From: Trichoplax sp. H2
Taxonomy: Eukaryota; Placozoa; Uniplacotomia; Trichoplacea
DNA length: 64,000 nucleotides
Assembly: GCA_003344405.1 (NCBI GenBank)
Contig: NOWV01000046.1
Location: 422,954-486,953, forward strand
Direction of reading: 5' to 3'
The position numbers and the translations under genes were made by a program. How positions within the stretch are numbered: the stretch's first letter is position 1; every line of letters begins with the position of its first letter. Shown here piece by piece: positions 42,303 through 52,920 of this stretch. Below the pieces are notes generated by a model, which did not search any database, was not told where the DNA came from, and was given only the letters and a program-made list of their open reading frames with translations.

Positions 42303-45300
42303 TGTAAGTATTGCACCGACAAAATTGTTACGTTATAAGACTGGTATCAGCACCTGTGTTACTTTACGATCTACATTGCAATGATACCTATTGAAGGTTC
42401 AAGATTCTCTCATAGTGGTGTAATTTTGTCAAGTTAGTTAAATAGTGGGATAATTTTATGTTCTGGCATTTCTTATATTATTTAGTACTTAATTTAAAAA
42501 AAATCTCCAGATACGACTACTAAAGTACAATCTACTTTAGAATTTTTAGCCCTTTGGTTTACACTAGTAATTTTATTTTATATTTGATTACATCATGACC
42601 ATATACAATACTTATAGTATGTTAGTATAGTAAGAGAAGTAGAATTAGGTAGTTAATCATTGTTATCTTTGAAAAAATCATCATCAACGTAATGATATCC
42701 ATATGTACAGTAAAGGGAAAGGGAAGTATGCCCTTGTGCATGCTCTTATATATGTATTTTCAACGAATTATTAAAATAATATAATTGAAGAAATAGCATC
42801 AACGAAAAATAATAGAATACGGTTCGATGCGATAGCAATTGCAATATCGGGTCTTACAAGTTTACTTTCGATCCTAATTATCTGCCTGTTGAAATGTACT
42901 CCGGAATCTGTAAAGGCATATCACTGTAAAATAACTACTCATATACTTATTTATGCTGTACTTATATCACTGAGATGACTGATATGATATCTCCCTCTAC
43001 TTTATTATAGATTCGTACTTTTACAGCATTCTTTTGGAATTTGTAGCATTTTTTTTATAGTACTAACTTTAGATAGGAAATCGTCATTTAGCTAACACAA
43101 CATAATTAATGTTGTACGTCTGTAAGGATTCCTATTAATACGCAGTAACTATGGGACTAGTTTGGTTAAGATTATATAGTGTTATGTGACTGCTCGTCGT
43201 TACTACAATGAGCTTTACACGTTGTTTTATTATTATTATGATTCCACCATGAAGAGAAGTTTACAAAGGACAATGTTAAGTAAGCGTGGGTTGTTGAATA
43301 AAACTTTGAACTATTTTACACTAGTACAGTACATATTAGAGTGATTTATATGTGTGTGTTATTTTGATTGGTTGTTGCGCATTTTATCTGATTCCTTGTG
43401 TACCATGTCTATTGACAGTATGTGTTCAATTGACCCTATATCTGTCTACCTGTAGTAATTTTAAATCCTCTAGTATTCTATCAAGGTCCATGATAAGAAT
43501 TACAATATAATTCTTGTATACTATAAATTATTATCAATTAATTAAATTGAATTAAAATGTAATCAATTATACCCTTGATTTGACGAAATAAATTGATTGA
43601 TATTATATTGTGAACTAGAATGTAGCGGTTTATTAACTCAATTATGTTGATTGACCAGCGGTGATTGATTGTAAATAATATACGGGGTATGCTAACATAA
43701 GTATAATATTAATGGTTCATAAGAAAACGCAGTGCGGTAGATGCACGGTTGAACTTTATTGCTCGAGCCAGGCAGACACCGATAACTAGGCTGGCGTTTT
43801 ACATACGAACACATAGAGATACTTTTGAAGGATAGTTTTACTTATGCGCACCAGGAGTTTCTGACGAGACTATCAAAGGCTGGTGCCTGAAGACCACTTT
43901 TTAGTTAGTTAGTCGGTTAGTTGGTCCACTAGTTTGTCAATTGCTATTGAATTGTCAATACAATAATCTTGGTTGTCTAGATTTCTTGAGTAATTAACAG
44001 TAGTCAAATTTCTGACTACCTCGTCTACACTATCAGTAACGCTATAATTATATTCTAGTATTCGGTCGTTGGAACTGAATTATTTGGTGATATAGCGAAT
44101 CTCGCCTCTTCAAGTCAGTAGGAGGCGTTCTTCGTAAGCACTGGCGTGTGTAGACTACTTTGTCACTAGTGGTGTGTGACAGTTAAACATAAGCATTAAG
44201 AGCGTAAGATATCAGAACTAGTTTTAACCTATTCTTGTCTTACCAAGATAAGCCATGATAAACTTTACGTTGGTCTAATACCAACGCTAACCAATAATAA
44301 GTACAAATGAAACTTTAACACCGGCATCATGATAAAATAATTGTACGGTGATTGAGCCAGGATAGTGACTCAAACTTGAAAAAATTGATCATTGCGAACC
44401 AATATTGGATGCTTCTAGTCAGCACCCTCAGCTAGTTTATTGCTAGTTATACAGTATCTCAATTTTTCATTGGCCTCAGTATTAATGTGAAGTCATTAAC
44501 GCAGCAACGTCAATTTCAAAAGTTGAAACCAGTGATGCCATAATACTGTACTGAATAGAAAGGGTATTACGACGTGACCGGTTAGACTAACCGTACTGTA
44601 TTTGAGGTTAAAAGATCATCTTTCAATTTTTAAAAGAAATGCAAATTTAAATTAGGCTCAAATTCCACAAAGACAGATCAGTACAATCTTGAACAATTGG
44701 CTTTTGATATTTTTATTACTTACTTTTTATTGCAGTATTGAGTAATCTTCTTTAAAGTTACTAATACAAACTATCGGTCACAAGTGGATACAGTACTGTA
44801 CTGGTCTGGTACCGGTAGCAAGTCTTATTGTACTGTACAATGTAGTCTGTCTGTACGTACTGTACTGGTCTTCGTGTTTTGCACTCCAAGTTTACCATTT
44901 CTTGACTTGCGCAGGTGTATTCTGGAAAAATTTTACATTTAGGACGCAGCACCAGTTCCATCGGACTTGTGTACAGTGTACAGTGTACAGTACTGTATGA
45001 AGAGTGCTGACAGATAGTACTGTACAGTACAAGATGTAGCACAGTTACCCTGGTACTGTACAGTACACTGGGATTGGCCTCGCACTCAACTGGACGAACA
45101 ACCGGAAAGCAGCCAGACAGTACGTTCCCCAGGAAAGAGGACTACTAAAAGTTGCAACGTCCAGTCTACTATACTGTAAAAGTGTAAATGCTGCGAGAAG
45201 AAAAATTCGATTTCCTCTCATCCTTGAAGTTCCATGGTCTACGGCATTGGATGTGCTGACAAGTAATTTGTAAAGTTCTAAATTATAATTGACGATACCA

Positions 45301-45797
45301 CAAGAGATTGATACCAGTACAAGGTTCGAAATTATTATTTTAATACCAGATAGACTGCCGAAATAGCCCTCGGACGCTGCTGTGAAAGTGCCAAGTGGAT
45401 TCCTCTCACGCCGCCGCGCCAGGTGATTATTAATTGTAGAGTACTTGGAAGCACCTACACCGCATACTGTAGCAATAGATGCTTTGTACAGTCTTAGTCA
45501 GTGTCGACGTTGTTACCAGAGGACAGTGTTTTCAAGTAGGCATCGACGGTAGTTTGAAGACTGTATAGTGGAAAACGGCTGGTGGTGGATGACTACAACA
45601 GTGGACTGTATGATACGATAGCGTTCACGTGATACTGTACGTATCAACATTTGGAAGAAAGCATTGAGGAGGTGGTTTATGGAAAATCCGTGAGCCAACT
45701 GGGAATTACAACATTTAGTTTTGTCGTCTATGCAGTTGGTGGTAGTTTATGTATTAACTTATTCAAATTGTAAAACTAAAATAGATCCCTAGATACA
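42303..45797. other. Intergenic region between the two hexosaminidase D copies
   Basis: About 3.5 kb with no recognised gene. Its last kilobase carries a palindromic TACTG/CAGTA cluster (about 44785-45070). An open frame over that cluster is a by-product of the repeats. The stretch at about 43730-44200 is less AT-rich than its surroundings and could include 5' UTR sequence of copy 2, but nothing specific can be named. Confidence 0.5.
44785..45070. repeat. Palindromic TACTG/CAGTA cluster upstream of hexosaminidase D copy 2
   Basis: Blocks at about 44790-44870 and 44970-45068. The latter contains a repeated GTACAGTGTACAGT pattern followed by GTACTGTACAGTAC. It sits 0.7 kb before the copy 2 start codon. 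Confidence 0.85.
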
Positions 45798-47486
45798 ATG
45801 ATTCGTTCTGTAAGATATCGTTTAAGGGCGCTAAATATTAAGGCCATTGCTTTATTGGTTGCTATCCTTTTTGGGTTAATTCTTTTCGCGACTCAGCCTC
45901 CCTTGAGGAGGAACAAAGTCAACCACAGCATTAATGCCAACAAAATAAATACACGTATTCAATCTAAAACCAATAAGCCTGAGGCTTATGTTAAACCATC
46001 TACAAAAGGCAATTCCAATATAGTAAAACTGAAACATCCTTCAAAAGAAACTGCAGATCAACAGCAGCAACAGGCGCAACAACAACAACAACAACCAGCA
46101 CCTGCTGATAATAATGCAGCGGCTAATGCACCGCCTAGTGAACGCAAATTTCCTGGACATAGAGTCATCCATTTAGATTTAAAAGGAGCTCCTCCTAAGA
46201 TGACCTATTATAAAAAGCTCTTTCCTTTCTTGCGTTCGCTTGGTGCTACAGGCGTACTCATTGAGTATGAAGATATGTTTCCGTATAAGGATAATTTAAA
46301 AGTTTTAGCTCGTACTGACGCTTACACGGAAAGCGAAGTCAATGCAATTGTCCAACTTGCTGAAGAATTTAAACTTCTTGTAATTCCTTTAATCCAAACT
46401 TTTGGCCATCTAGAATTTATGTTAAAGCATCAACAATTTAAACATTTACGTGCTCTCAGTACTTCCAAGAAGGCGCTATGCCCTTGCCAAAATTCTTCCT
46501 TACCAATATTGCTGGATATGGCCAAACAGGTCATTGCCTTGCATCCCAATACCAAATATTTGCACATTGGTGGTGACGAAATCTACGACTTAATGAAATG
46601 TACCAAGTGTAAAGCATTAGCTTATAAAAAACATGACATGTATTTATTACATATGGTGCCGCTACTTACAGAAATTAAATCATCTTGGCCTGAGTTAACT
46701 GTTCTGATGTGGGATGATATGTTGCGCTCATGGTCTGTAGATCAAATGTTGACGCTACAAAATTTAGCAACCCCCATGGTTTGGGCTTATGAAGAAAACT
46801 TGTCTAAATACTTTCCTCAGACGATGTGGAAAAACTACAAGCAGGTATTTGGATCAGTGTGGATAGCGAGTGCTTTCAAAGGTGCATTGAGAAAAGATAC
46901 GGATATCGTTCCACTCAATAAGCATATTGAAAATCAGTTACAGTGGTTAAAAATTATATCCAACTTAGATGGTATGGAAATTCCTGGCATTGCTATAACT
47001 GGTTGGTCAAGATTCGATCATTTTTCTCCACTATGTGAATTACTACCAGCAGGTCTTCCATCATTAGCCTTGTGCTTGACAGCTTTGGATCGAGGTAGTG
47101 TAAATCCTGAGGTCATACATACTGTATCTGTAGATGCTTTGGGTTGTGCTGGTAAAATTTATGATGACAGCTCTGGTACTTATCAAGTCCAAAAATGTGG
47201 ATTTCCTGGCAGTGATGTATTCCTCATTGTTAGTCGCTTAGATTTATTACGTAACGAAGCCAAGGGTTTGCACACTCAAATCAAAATATTGGCACAAAAA
47301 GGTAGTAAAAAGGAACAAGTTAGTAAAGCAAGAGATATGCACACACGAGTCATGCAATTAAAGGCAGATGCCGAATCATCATTCGATGAAGTTTATAGTA
47401 AGTCGGTCACTAGTGCGTGGATCGATGAAAAAGTAGGTCCGGTTATAAAAATGGCTGAACAGATAGTTAAAATTGCAAGCAATTAA
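45798..47486 (+). CDS. HEXD: Hexosaminidase D-like GH20 glycosidase, membrane-anchored (copy 2)
   Basis: Second GH20 hexosaminidase D paralogue, 562 residues in one uninterrupted frame. Basic N-terminus, hydrophobic anchor at about 15-31, then a long stalk including a glutamine-rich stretch (about 88-99) and Ala/Asn/Pro-rich sequence before the catalytic domain from about residue 117. Blocks shared with copy 1: IHLDLKGAPPK, EYEDMFPY, PLIQTFGHLEFMLKH, the catalytic Asp-Glu pair in HIGGDEIYDL (Asp260, Glu261), ASAFKGAL, TGWSRFDH and LCELLPAGLPSLALC. A stem between anchor and domain is the layout of Golgi-type glycosidases and transferases, so a luminal/Golgi location is inferred. The two copies differ mainly in stalk length and C-terminal region, so both look functional. 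Confidence 0.93.
   Translation: MIRSVRYRLRALNIKAIALLVAILFGLILFATQPPLRRNKVNHSINANKINTRIQSKTNKPEAYVKPSTKGNSNIVKLKHPSKETADQQQQQAQQQQQQPAPADNNAAANAPPSERKFPGHRVIHLDLKGAPPKMTYYKKLFPFLRSLGATGVLIEYEDMFPYKDNLKVLARTDAYTESEVNAIVQLAEEFKLLVIPLIQTFGHLEFMLKHQQFKHLRALSTSKKALCPCQNSSLPILLDMAKQVIALHPNTKYLHIGGDEIYDLMKCTKCKALAYKKHDMYLLHMVPLLTEIKSSWPELTVLMWDDMLRSWSVDQMLTLQNLATPMVWAYEENLSKYFPQTMWKNYKQVFGSVWIASAFKGALRKDTDIVPLNKHIENQLQWLKIISNLDGMEIPGIAITGWSRFDHFSPLCELLPAGLPSLALCLTALDRGSVNPEVIHTVSVDALGCAGKIYDDSSGTYQVQKCGFPGSDVFLIVSRLDLLRNEAKGLHTQIKILAQKGSKKEQVSKARDMHTRVMQLKADAESSFDEVYSKSVTSAWIDEKVGPVIKMAEQIVKIASN
46064..46099 (+). repeat. CAG/CAA repeat encoding a glutamine tract
   Basis: Mixed CAG and CAA codons encode a Gln-rich run interrupted by one Ala in the stalk of hexosaminidase D copy 2. 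Copy 1 lacks it. Confidence 0.9.
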
Positions 47487-49571
47487 TTGTCATTATTGCC
47501 TCTAATTAACTGAATAACATTATAAAAAATATATAGTTTGATATAACCAATTATTAATCCTGTCAGAGTTAGACTTGTATTTTGCCAAAGAAGCCGATCC
47601 ATTATCGTAATCCTGCTTGTTCATGGTAGTTTCTATACCTTATGACATATTCATATTCGGTATACAATATTACTACAACCAATTTTTCATTCGTTGAAAG
47701 TATAATACTGTACTGTAATGTTTCGTGTAGATATAACAGTTTACTATTTCCGCTATCAATGAAATTTTTCTATCTGTGCACAACTTGTTAAAAGGAATAC
47801 ATTAATAAGGTTCACGCGGTACATGATCGCTGTAAGTATTCATTATATCAGATAATGAATTACAATATAATTATTCGCCAACCAAAATCGATGGATACTT
47901 GTGTTTTAAAAGTGATCTATGACACACTTGATAATATTGACTAGTTCTACATTAAGTGTAGCTTTTTGATTAACTGTTGTTAACGATTTAGAGATCTGAT
48001 TCAATAAAATCGACTTTTATAAGTAGTTAGTGATGTGAAGTTTGGTACACATATATATATATATATACATATTCAGCTATGCTAAACATAACAATTGCGT
48101 TGAACTTCTTACTAATGTGTCTATTTCTGTTAATAATCCGTTGCAATGCTATCATGCATTGCAACAATTATATAGTATCTATGGTGGCACTTTGGGAATC
48201 ATCTATACAGTATATAGCGCATAGATATATTTTGTGAATATTATTGTTTAATTTATGTCATTAATAGCGTATGGTTGTAACTTATGATACTGAACTACTG
48301 AACACAATTAGATACCTTACAATCTATTCAAAATGATACGATAACGTGATTGACCGATAATACTCATGCTTATCAGCACCAGATGAAATACGTATCGTAT
48401 GCTTTTCATGTTTTAATTCTGACTTTACTACTTATGACCAGACCTATCTATGGAAAAAGTAAATCATTTTGCAGAAATGCACAATTTTGCATCTCAAATC
48501 TTAAGATCTTTGCATAAGTCCTGTTTTTTATCAAACGTGTCGTGTATATGCGAATCATTAAAATTGCGTACTATATGATAATAAAGGATTGATATATCAA
48601 ATAATAATGTTGTTTACTGACAAAGGATCTAAGATAACAACAGGCAATCGTAAGCCAGTTATGATGCCAATTCGTGTCTATATGTAACATTTCTGCAAGG
48701 CTATATCACGTAAATGAATTAATCAAAATATCAATCCGTTAAAGTAGCTTGTCGGATGCTAAATACTCCCATGTCTTTCTGTACTGTACATATTTACAAT
48801 TGAAATACGAGTATACGTTCGTCTAGTACTGTATATTTAAGAAACGGCGAAAGAGAAACTTTAGAGGAGACTACAATTAAGAGAATTTAAATAATTTAAC
48901 GTTATAGTAAATCATCACATGAGCACAAAACGGATTTGTCTGCAACTGTAAAATGTTTTTATTTCGAATTGTTACATTAACGATGCTGAATTAGCCTTCG
49001 TATTATGAAGCAAATCGTTCTAGTAGACGTTATTTATAATTACGTAACGGTAAAGATCATGATAATGACACATACGTATTACGCTGAAACACACATTTAT
49101 ATAAATCTGCTTACACTAATTGTTACATTTTATTAATCATATAAATGTGTCTAATCTGCAATGAATTAGTTTGCTGCTTTCCCAAGGTATGCTATCCTTG
49201 ACTTTATTTCAAGCGTCATTCTTACTAGAAATAGTGAAGAGTACCCTTTCGATATTACCATTTGTTGATGAATTTCATCTTATTTTAACAGCAGTATTCC
49301 ATTAAGCATAGCTTATTTTTGATTAAAGCTTCGCTAGTATTAAAACTGCATGCGTATGAAGGCTTTTCCAACGAAAACAGTTAATAAATTATCATCGAAT
49401 ACACATAGCAACTAAGAACAATTGATTTAATAAAACAGCATGACAATACGGAAGTATACATATAGTATAATTATAAAGTAAAATTAACGAGTGATTCTTC
49501 AAGTATTGCTATGTTCAATTCATCATCCGCTTTTAATAGATTAATAAAGTATGCACATTCCAACTCTTATA
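47487..49571. other. Convergent intergenic region, hexosaminidase D copy 2 / COQ7
   Basis: Holds the 3' ends of two convergent genes, an (AT)n run at 48051-48067 and a small TACTG/CAGTA block at about 48780-48830. No gene recognised. Confidence 0.6.
48051..48067. repeat. (AT)n microsatellite
   Basis: Eight or so perfect AT units in intergenic DNA. Confidence 0.85.
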
Positions 49572-50775
49572 TTAGATCCTCTCTGATAACCAGATTGCAA
49601 TCCTACAACCACCTTGTATAACTTGTTTGAGACCATCGTATAATGGCGCTTCCGTTGCATTATGTTCCATACCTGTATCCAGATGCTCTAATTCTTCGTC
49701 GCGAAAACGCTTTATAACGCTTAGAAGTTCCTTATGTTCATCACTATTACTAATGCTGTCGTCAGCATTACCATGTGCCACAAGTTGGCGAAGTTGATTG
49801 TTATAGTGGTCCCCTATTACTTCTTCGACAGCCACCGTACAAGCCATTGCAGCCTCTTTGCCAAGCATAGCTGTACCAGCTCCTAATCATAGCAAACAAA
49901 TTGTAGAAATTTTATAGGTAATGTCGGAAATGTTAATGAGAGTAAAATAATTCGGATATGAGAATTACCGAAATTTTGTCAACGTTGACGATTTCAAGGC
50001 AAAGCAACGCACTAATACTGTACAATTCTAACTTTACTACTCATACACTAATCGTGAGAGATTTTGTTCTACCACTACATACAGTATGATGTAGTAGCTT
50101 GATCAATCATGCGTCAAAATAGTGTGTGGTAAACGTTGCGCTTAACTAACCTAGAACATAGCCAGCTACTGTCCAAAGTGGTAGCAAGGCTGTAGGACGT
50201 GCACGGTGATCTGGAATTAATTTCTCAAATGTTTGTAGATGCTCCTGTAACAGTACAATACAAATAAATATAGCATTCGTTGTAGTTATGGAGGTACGTA
50301 GGCTTCTCCTACAATCTATGCAAAAGTAACCATTGCTGCCCATTCTTAAATAGTAAATTGAGACTATTGTACAATGTATAGTAGCATACAGTACAGTATA
50401 TCGATTCAATCCACAGACAATTGCTGAAATCGCTTTTACGTGTATTTAGCAGCTTCACTCTGACACACATATACTTAATAAATAGTTTCTATCTACATCT
50501 ATCAGCCATAACATACACTACAATTTTTAATCTACATATACGCGTATAGACGCTTTAATTTCTCGTTGATCCTAACCATCGATACATACCTTTTCTTGTT
50601 CCCACATTTTCTTGATGACAGGTCCAACAGGAGTTTTGCCTAGCACAGCTAGTTGGCCAGCGTAGATTCTATCAGCACCTAATTCACCAGCATGATCAAC
50701 CCGTAGTACCCTATCAATTAGCTTATTATAATCGCTTTTCTTCCCTAATAATCGCGTCGTGACACGAAACGCCAT
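49572..50775 (-). CDS. COQ7: 5-demethoxyubiquinone hydroxylase COQ7, mitochondrial
   Basis: Di-iron monooxygenase that hydroxylates demethoxyubiquinone, the penultimate step of ubiquinone (CoQ) synthesis, on the matrix face of the inner mitochondrial membrane. Three exons on the minus strand: 50775-50590, 50244-50151, 49882-49572, joined to 196 residues. Iron-ligand motifs are in place: HAGELGADRIYAG (Glu31), the EKEH motif (Glu61, His64) split by intron 1, AVEEVIGDHYNNQ, and FRDEELEHLDTG. The C-terminus is IAIWLSERI. The start at MAFRVTTRLLGKK gives a short, basic, hydroxylated leader typical of a mitochondrial presequence. The frame is open a few codons upstream but without another ATG. A short Asp/Ser/Asn-rich insert (near residue 135) replaces the compact loop of the human enzyme. 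Identification is secure. Confidence 0.96.
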
Positions 50776-51185
50776 GCTGCAGCATTGGATCTTCTGCAAC
50801 AATCAACAAACATACTAATAATGAATCATTAACTGTAAGTAAAAGTATACCAATGGTCGTTAATCCGCACCACAACGTATAGAGTTTCACACGCATGCTA
50901 CATACCTTACGAATACAATGTCACCGATTTCCTGATGTTTCTCGGATGTTTCTGGTCTTAACTAGCCTACCAAGAGCAAAATCGGTCGTCCAACATGAAG
51001 GCTGCAAAGCAATTGATTTGAAATTTAGTATCGCTAAGCTACAACGACAACATTGCATCCAACATGTACCTTCAAGTCTAACCGTAGTGCTGTCCACAAC
51101 TCTAGCCGATGACGATATTGCAGTACCAAACACGACTCTAAAAGTGATACTGGTACATTACACTGCAGCCAAAAAGAAAGAAATA

Positions 51186-51735
51186 TACAGTATTCCCCTG
51201 TTACCTATGTACAGTACCATAACTGCAACAATCCTACAGTCTAAAGCGTATTTTTGTCTAGCTGATTCTCTACAGTACGTACTGTACAGTATAGAGGAAG
51301 ATTACCTCGCGCATCCGTTTTTATTCTTATGATAATAATAAAAAACTGCCGTTTTATGAATTTCTTACTTAATCACTGAGCTTAATCCTGGTATAGAAGA
51401 CTGCATAACGTTATAAGAGTAGGACTTCATGCAAATCCGAACACNNNNNNNNNNNNNNNNNNNNGTCTAACCGTAGTGCTGTCCACAACTCTAGCCGATG
51501 ACGATATTGCAGTACCAAACACGACTCTAAAAGTGATACTGGTACATTACACTGCAGCCAAAAAGAAAGAAATATACAGTATTCCCCTGTTACCTATGTA
51601 CAGTACCATTACTGCAACAATCCTACAGTCTAAAGCGTATTTTTGTCTAGCTGATTCTCTATATTGTGCTGTACTGTACAGTACATACTGTACAGTATAG
51701 CACTTACAGTACTGTAGTCCTAGTACTGTAGTCAT
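51186..51735. repeat. Palindromic TACTG/CAGTA cluster upstream of COQ7
   Basis: Blocks at 51272-51293 and 51666-51733, with scattered units before them. It lies 0.4-0.9 kb upstream of COQ7 on the minus strand. Part of it is in the duplicated blocks around the assembly gap. Confidence 0.75.
51445..51464. other. Assembly gap (20 N)
   Basis: A run of exactly 20 N, a placeholder length typical of scaffolding. Flanked on both sides by sequence that recurs across the gap. Confidence 0.99.
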
Positions 51736-52036
51736 TTGAGCTTTTTATAGGCTAATTTTAGGGCGATGTGTGTACCGTCGTCTGTCCGCTCGTCTATAAA
51801 AGAAAGAAGCGACTGTTGATGTCCACAATCATCTCGGAATTCAATTTTTGCCTAAACTATATCATATTGCGAAATATATCATATTGACTGATATAGTTTA
51901 GAATCTTTACCTATCATTGAAGTTATTATTACTCCATAATCATAGAGCTAAACACATCTTGTCTATACAGAGTCATTCAGTTTCTACGATCTACAGCAAT
52001 TTTAATTGAGGCTCTCTCTATTCCCGGAGCCTGATA
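51700..52036. mobile_element. 337-base insertion present on one side of the gap
   Basis: Comparison of the two copies shows this segment between the end of block A/GTAC palindrome and block B. It is bounded by short ATA microhomology (TATA before, GATA after). It contains a perfect 12-base inverted repeat TAAACTATATCA (51853-51864) / TGATATAGTTTA (51889-51900), with a direct repeat ATATCATATTG inside it. No terminal inverted repeats and no coding frame were seen. It may be a small non-autonomous element or a plain indel. Confidence 0.4.
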
Positions 52037-52708
52037 GAGGAAGATTACCTCGCGCATCCGTTTTTATTCTTATGATAATAATAAAAAACTGCCGTTTTAT
52101 GAATTTCTTACTTAATCACTGAGCTTAATCCTGGTATAGAAGACTGCATAACGTTATAAGAGTAGGACTTCATGCAAATCCGAACACTGTTAATATATTA
52201 TATCGACAGGAGCACATAGTTACAATGCTGCGATATTGTATGTAAAGAGCTTTAGTTAAAAAATAAATAAACCCCCAAAAATGGTGCCCATTTTATACGA
52301 GATCGTAGCTACTAGCTAAGGCTCTGCTCGTTCTACTTCGTATACATATTTTACTGAGTACTTGATATGAATTTAATAGACTGCATACATAACTGCTAGA
52401 GTTGTATCACGAGTGTAAAATCCACCATAATACTGTAGTTGAAAGATACCTCAGGAAAGCCTCTATAGACGAAACAGTGGTTTATGGGAATAAATAGAAT
52501 AGGCACATCGGAACTTTATTATATTAGGCTGACTATCAATTGCTGCCCATATTCACTATATCTGTATACTGAAAATAACACAGTCTAAAATTAGTTCTCA
52601 GGCTTATCGATAATAAATGAATGTAAAGTTATAGGTAAGACTCATACAGTTAAAACATTAATATCACGACGTACTTCATAGAATAGGAGTATAAACAAAT
52701 AATAAGAC

Positions 52709-52920
52709 ATCAAAGCAATCCAAACAACTATACAATTATCTCCCCTGAGCTTCTGTATTTATTTATTTTTTCTAGTAAATTGTTAGGCAACTTTTAACGG
52801 TAAAATTTTAGATATCAAAGCAATCCAAACAAATGCATAATTATCTTCCCTGAACTCCAAGATTTGTTTACTTTCTTTTCCCATTAAACTACTGTATTAA
52901 AAGACTTAAACGGTTAAATT
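52709..52920. repeat. Two-unit tandem repeat (105 bases)
   Basis: Units start at 52709 and 52814 with ATCAAAGCAATCCAAACAA, followed by AATTATCT-CCCTGA and TTTAACGGTAAA-type blocks. Clear but imperfect identity. Confidence 0.8.

Larger units (their letters stand above)
51076..52187. repeat. Duplicated blocks around an assembly gap (likely unmerged alleles)
   Basis: Block A (51076-51272) recurs almost unchanged at 51465-51661, directly after the N run. Block B (51294-51444), which ends at the N run, recurs at 52037-52187. Left of the gap A and B are nearly adjacent. Right of it they are separated by an extra 337 bases (51700-52036). The simplest reading is that two alleles, one with an insertion, were placed end to end. 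A true tandem duplication is possible but less likely, because both copies abut the gap exactly. Confidence 0.85.

Noticed and set aside
42823-42833. tRNA B-box-like GGTTCGATGCG
   Set aside because: No matching A-box or cloverleaf stems at a proper distance. Similar fragments near 3810 and 45324 failed for the same reason.
40619-47486. Bacterial gene transfer as origin of the intronless hexosaminidases
   Set aside because: The sequence blocks are those of animal hexosaminidase D, and the local base composition and context match the rest of the window. Intron loss or retrocopying is simpler.
50895-51332. Open frame of 145 codons next to COQ7
   Set aside because: It spans duplicated block A and a GTAC palindrome in the COQ7 5' flank, and the second copy after the gap is shorter and disrupted. 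No homology recognised.
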